Of a stretch of DNA of 62,654 bases, positions 61,936-62,654 are shown one piece after another. The position numbers and the translations under genes are program-made. Source of the stretch: Cypionkella sp. Lineage in GTDB: Bacteria > Pseudomonadota > Alphaproteobacteria > Rhodobacterales > Rhodobacteraceae. The stretch is from positions 1 through 62,654 of the forward strand of contig JALRIN010000016.1 in assembly GCA_023255415.1 (NCBI GenBank). The letters are read 5' to 3'. The number at the start of each line of letters is the position of its first letter. The first letter of the stretch is position 1. The notes under the pieces are model-generated. The model saw only the letters and a list, made by a program, of their open reading frames with translations, was not told the DNA's origin and did not search any database.

Positions 61936-62286
61936 ATGGAGCTGCTTTTACTTTTGGGATTGCCGTTCTTGGCGTGAGGCCTGGTTGGCGGCGGCGATGG
62001 CAACGACCAGTTGGCAGGGGATAAAGGCGATGTGATGACGGGTGGCGCAGGGAACGATGATTTTGGTGTGTTCTATGTTAGCGGCGATGATCCTGTGACG
62101 ATCAACGACTATAACCCTGCTGAAGACACCCTTTCTGTTTCGCACCTAGGCACTTCGGACCTTCCGACCTCTGTTGTCGAAGTCTCGAGTGGGGCAATGC
62201 CGTATTTGAACGGTGAACCCGTAGCACTTTTGGCGGGCGTAAAGGCCGCCGATATTGATCTAAGCAAAATCATGCAGGACTACTAA
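61936..62286 (+). pseudogene. Short RTX-type calcium-binding protein gene interrupted by an in-frame stop
   Basis: The frame opens at an ATG with AGGG upstream and encodes MELLLLLGLPFLA, then a TGA at 61975-61977. The same frame then continues without a stop through GLVGGGDGNDQLAGDKGD, TGGAGNDDFGVF (RTX-type nonapeptides) and a C-terminal region with INDY, EDTLSVSH and LNGEPVALL to 62286. The hydrophobic start followed by Gly/Asp repeats is a common build in Rhodobacterales, so the TGA looks like a nonsense mutation. The 167 bp upstream are AT-rich and hold nothing else I can support. Confidence 0.75.
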
Positions 62287-62291
62287 GGCGA

Positions 62292-62316
62292 CACGGGCGG
62301 GTAATTCCCGCCCGTG
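62292..62316. terminator. Hairpin between the RTX gene and the aminotransferase gene
   Basis: A perfect 10-bp stem (CACGGGCGGG with CCCGCCCGTG) and a 5-nt loop between two convergent genes. There is no T run. Confidence 0.6.
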
Positions 62317-62324
62317 GCCAAAGC

Positions 62325-62654
62325 TTAGATCGCGGCTTTCGCCATTTCTTCCAGATAAATCTCGCGCAGGCGTGGCACCAAATGGCCGACGGCCCCGGTG
62401 CCCACGGCAGCGCCGTCGATTTCCACCACCGGCATCACGAAGGCCGAAGCCGAGGTGACAAAGGCCTCGTCGGCCTGCTGCGCCTCGGCGATGGTAAAGT
62501 TGCGCTCTTCCACCTCCATCTGCGCCTCGCGTGCAAAGCGCAGCACGGCGGCGCGGGTGATGCCGTGCAAGATGTCATGCGACAGCGCGCGGGTGATGAT
62601 GCGGTTGCCCTTGACGATATAGGCGTTGTTCGATGTGCCCTCGGTCACCATGCC
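62325..62654 (-). CDS. D-amino-acid aminotransferase (class IV), C-terminal part (partial)
   Basis: The last 109 residues of a class IV PLP aminotransferase, whose 5' part lies beyond the window. MVTEGTSNNAYIVKG is typical for D-alanine/D-amino-acid transaminases, and SHDILHGITR and ADEAFVTSASAFVMPV follow. A branched-chain aminotransferase of the same fold is less likely because of the TSNNAY pattern. Confidence 0.85.
   Translation of the reverse strand, partial: GMVTEGTSNNAYIVKGNRIITRALSHDILHGITRAAVLRFAREAQMEVEERNFTIAEAQQADEAFVTSASAFVMPVVEIDGAAVGTGAVGHLVPRLREIYLEEMAKAAI

Noticed and set aside
1..62654. tRNA, rRNA, CRISPR arrays or known riboswitches
   Set aside because: None was recognised on reading the intergenic gaps of both strands. 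A covariance-model search was not possible.

Overview
The window looks like chromosomal DNA of an alphaproteobacterium of the Rhodobacterales (Rhodobacter/Roseobacter-like). This rests on the GC-rich, tightly packed genes with many 4-bp ATGA stop/start overlaps, the NAD-dependent fdsGBA formate dehydrogenase operon, and the dapC-like/ftsK/lolA order. It also rests on small protein families typical of that order (DUF1272, DUF1523, short RTX-type proteins) and on REP-like repeats near a RAYT gene. No tRNA, rRNA, CRISPR array, prophage or complete insertion sequence was seen.

Layout. 0-5.4 kb: the 3' end of pnp, a 1-Cys peroxiredoxin, an aldehyde dehydrogenase and an Fe-S flavoprotein oxidoreductase. 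5.4-11.6 kb: a minus-strand run of a gamma-glutamyltransferase-like protein, free methionine-R-sulfoxide reductase, a GFA protein, a LysE exporter, a homocysteine methyltransferase, an RluA-type pseudouridine synthase and a membrane-anchored glutamate-synthase-like protein. 11.7-13.8 kb: an orphan STAS/HATPase partner-switch pair, hspQ and a lipoprotein transglycosylase. 13.8-24 kb: lolA, ftsK, a dapC-like aminotransferase, an amidase, a UbiH-type hydroxylase, and cnoX / Lon-substrate-domain protein / Trm112. 24.2-27.5 kb: a complete rmlCBDA operon for dTDP-L-rhamnose. 27.5-34.4 kb: the molybdenum formate dehydrogenase operon fdsG-fdsB-fdsA-fdhD-fdsD behind a LysR regulator.

34.5-43.2 kb: an S49 peptidase, a small membrane protein, a pteridine-reductase-like SDR, uvrC, cspA, divergent efp and epmA (EF-P and its lysyl-ligase), a DUF1272 protein with an apparent frameshift, pgsA, moaD, moaE and a RAYT transposase that has lost its catalytic tyrosine. 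43.3-47.8 kb: creatinase, an L,D-transpeptidase lipoprotein, a cupin, panB and panC. 47.9-54.7 kb: a compact seven-gene cassette (coiled-coil protein, three small or mid-size membrane proteins, an AAA+ ATPase and two large proteins of unknown function). It is the best candidate here for an undescribed system and probably encodes a membrane-associated AAA+ machine. 54.7-62.6 kb: pheT, pheS, rplT, rpmI, pyruvate kinase, an N-formylglutamate amidohydrolase family protein, a short RTX-type gene broken by an in-frame stop, and the 3' end of a D-amino-acid aminotransferase gene.

How the genes connect. Formate oxidation depends on the molybdenum cofactor made with MoaD/MoaE, although the two loci are separate. 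EF-P and EpmA form a protein/modifier pair. PanB and PanC supply pantothenate. FtsK, the transglycosylase, the L,D-transpeptidase, LolA and PgsA serve cell division and the envelope. The most unusual observations are the AAA+ cassette, the broken RTX gene, the tyrosine-less RAYT with two REP-like repeats nearby, the DUF1272 frameshift, and inverted repeats in the promoter regions of fds, uvrC and the AAA+ cassette.
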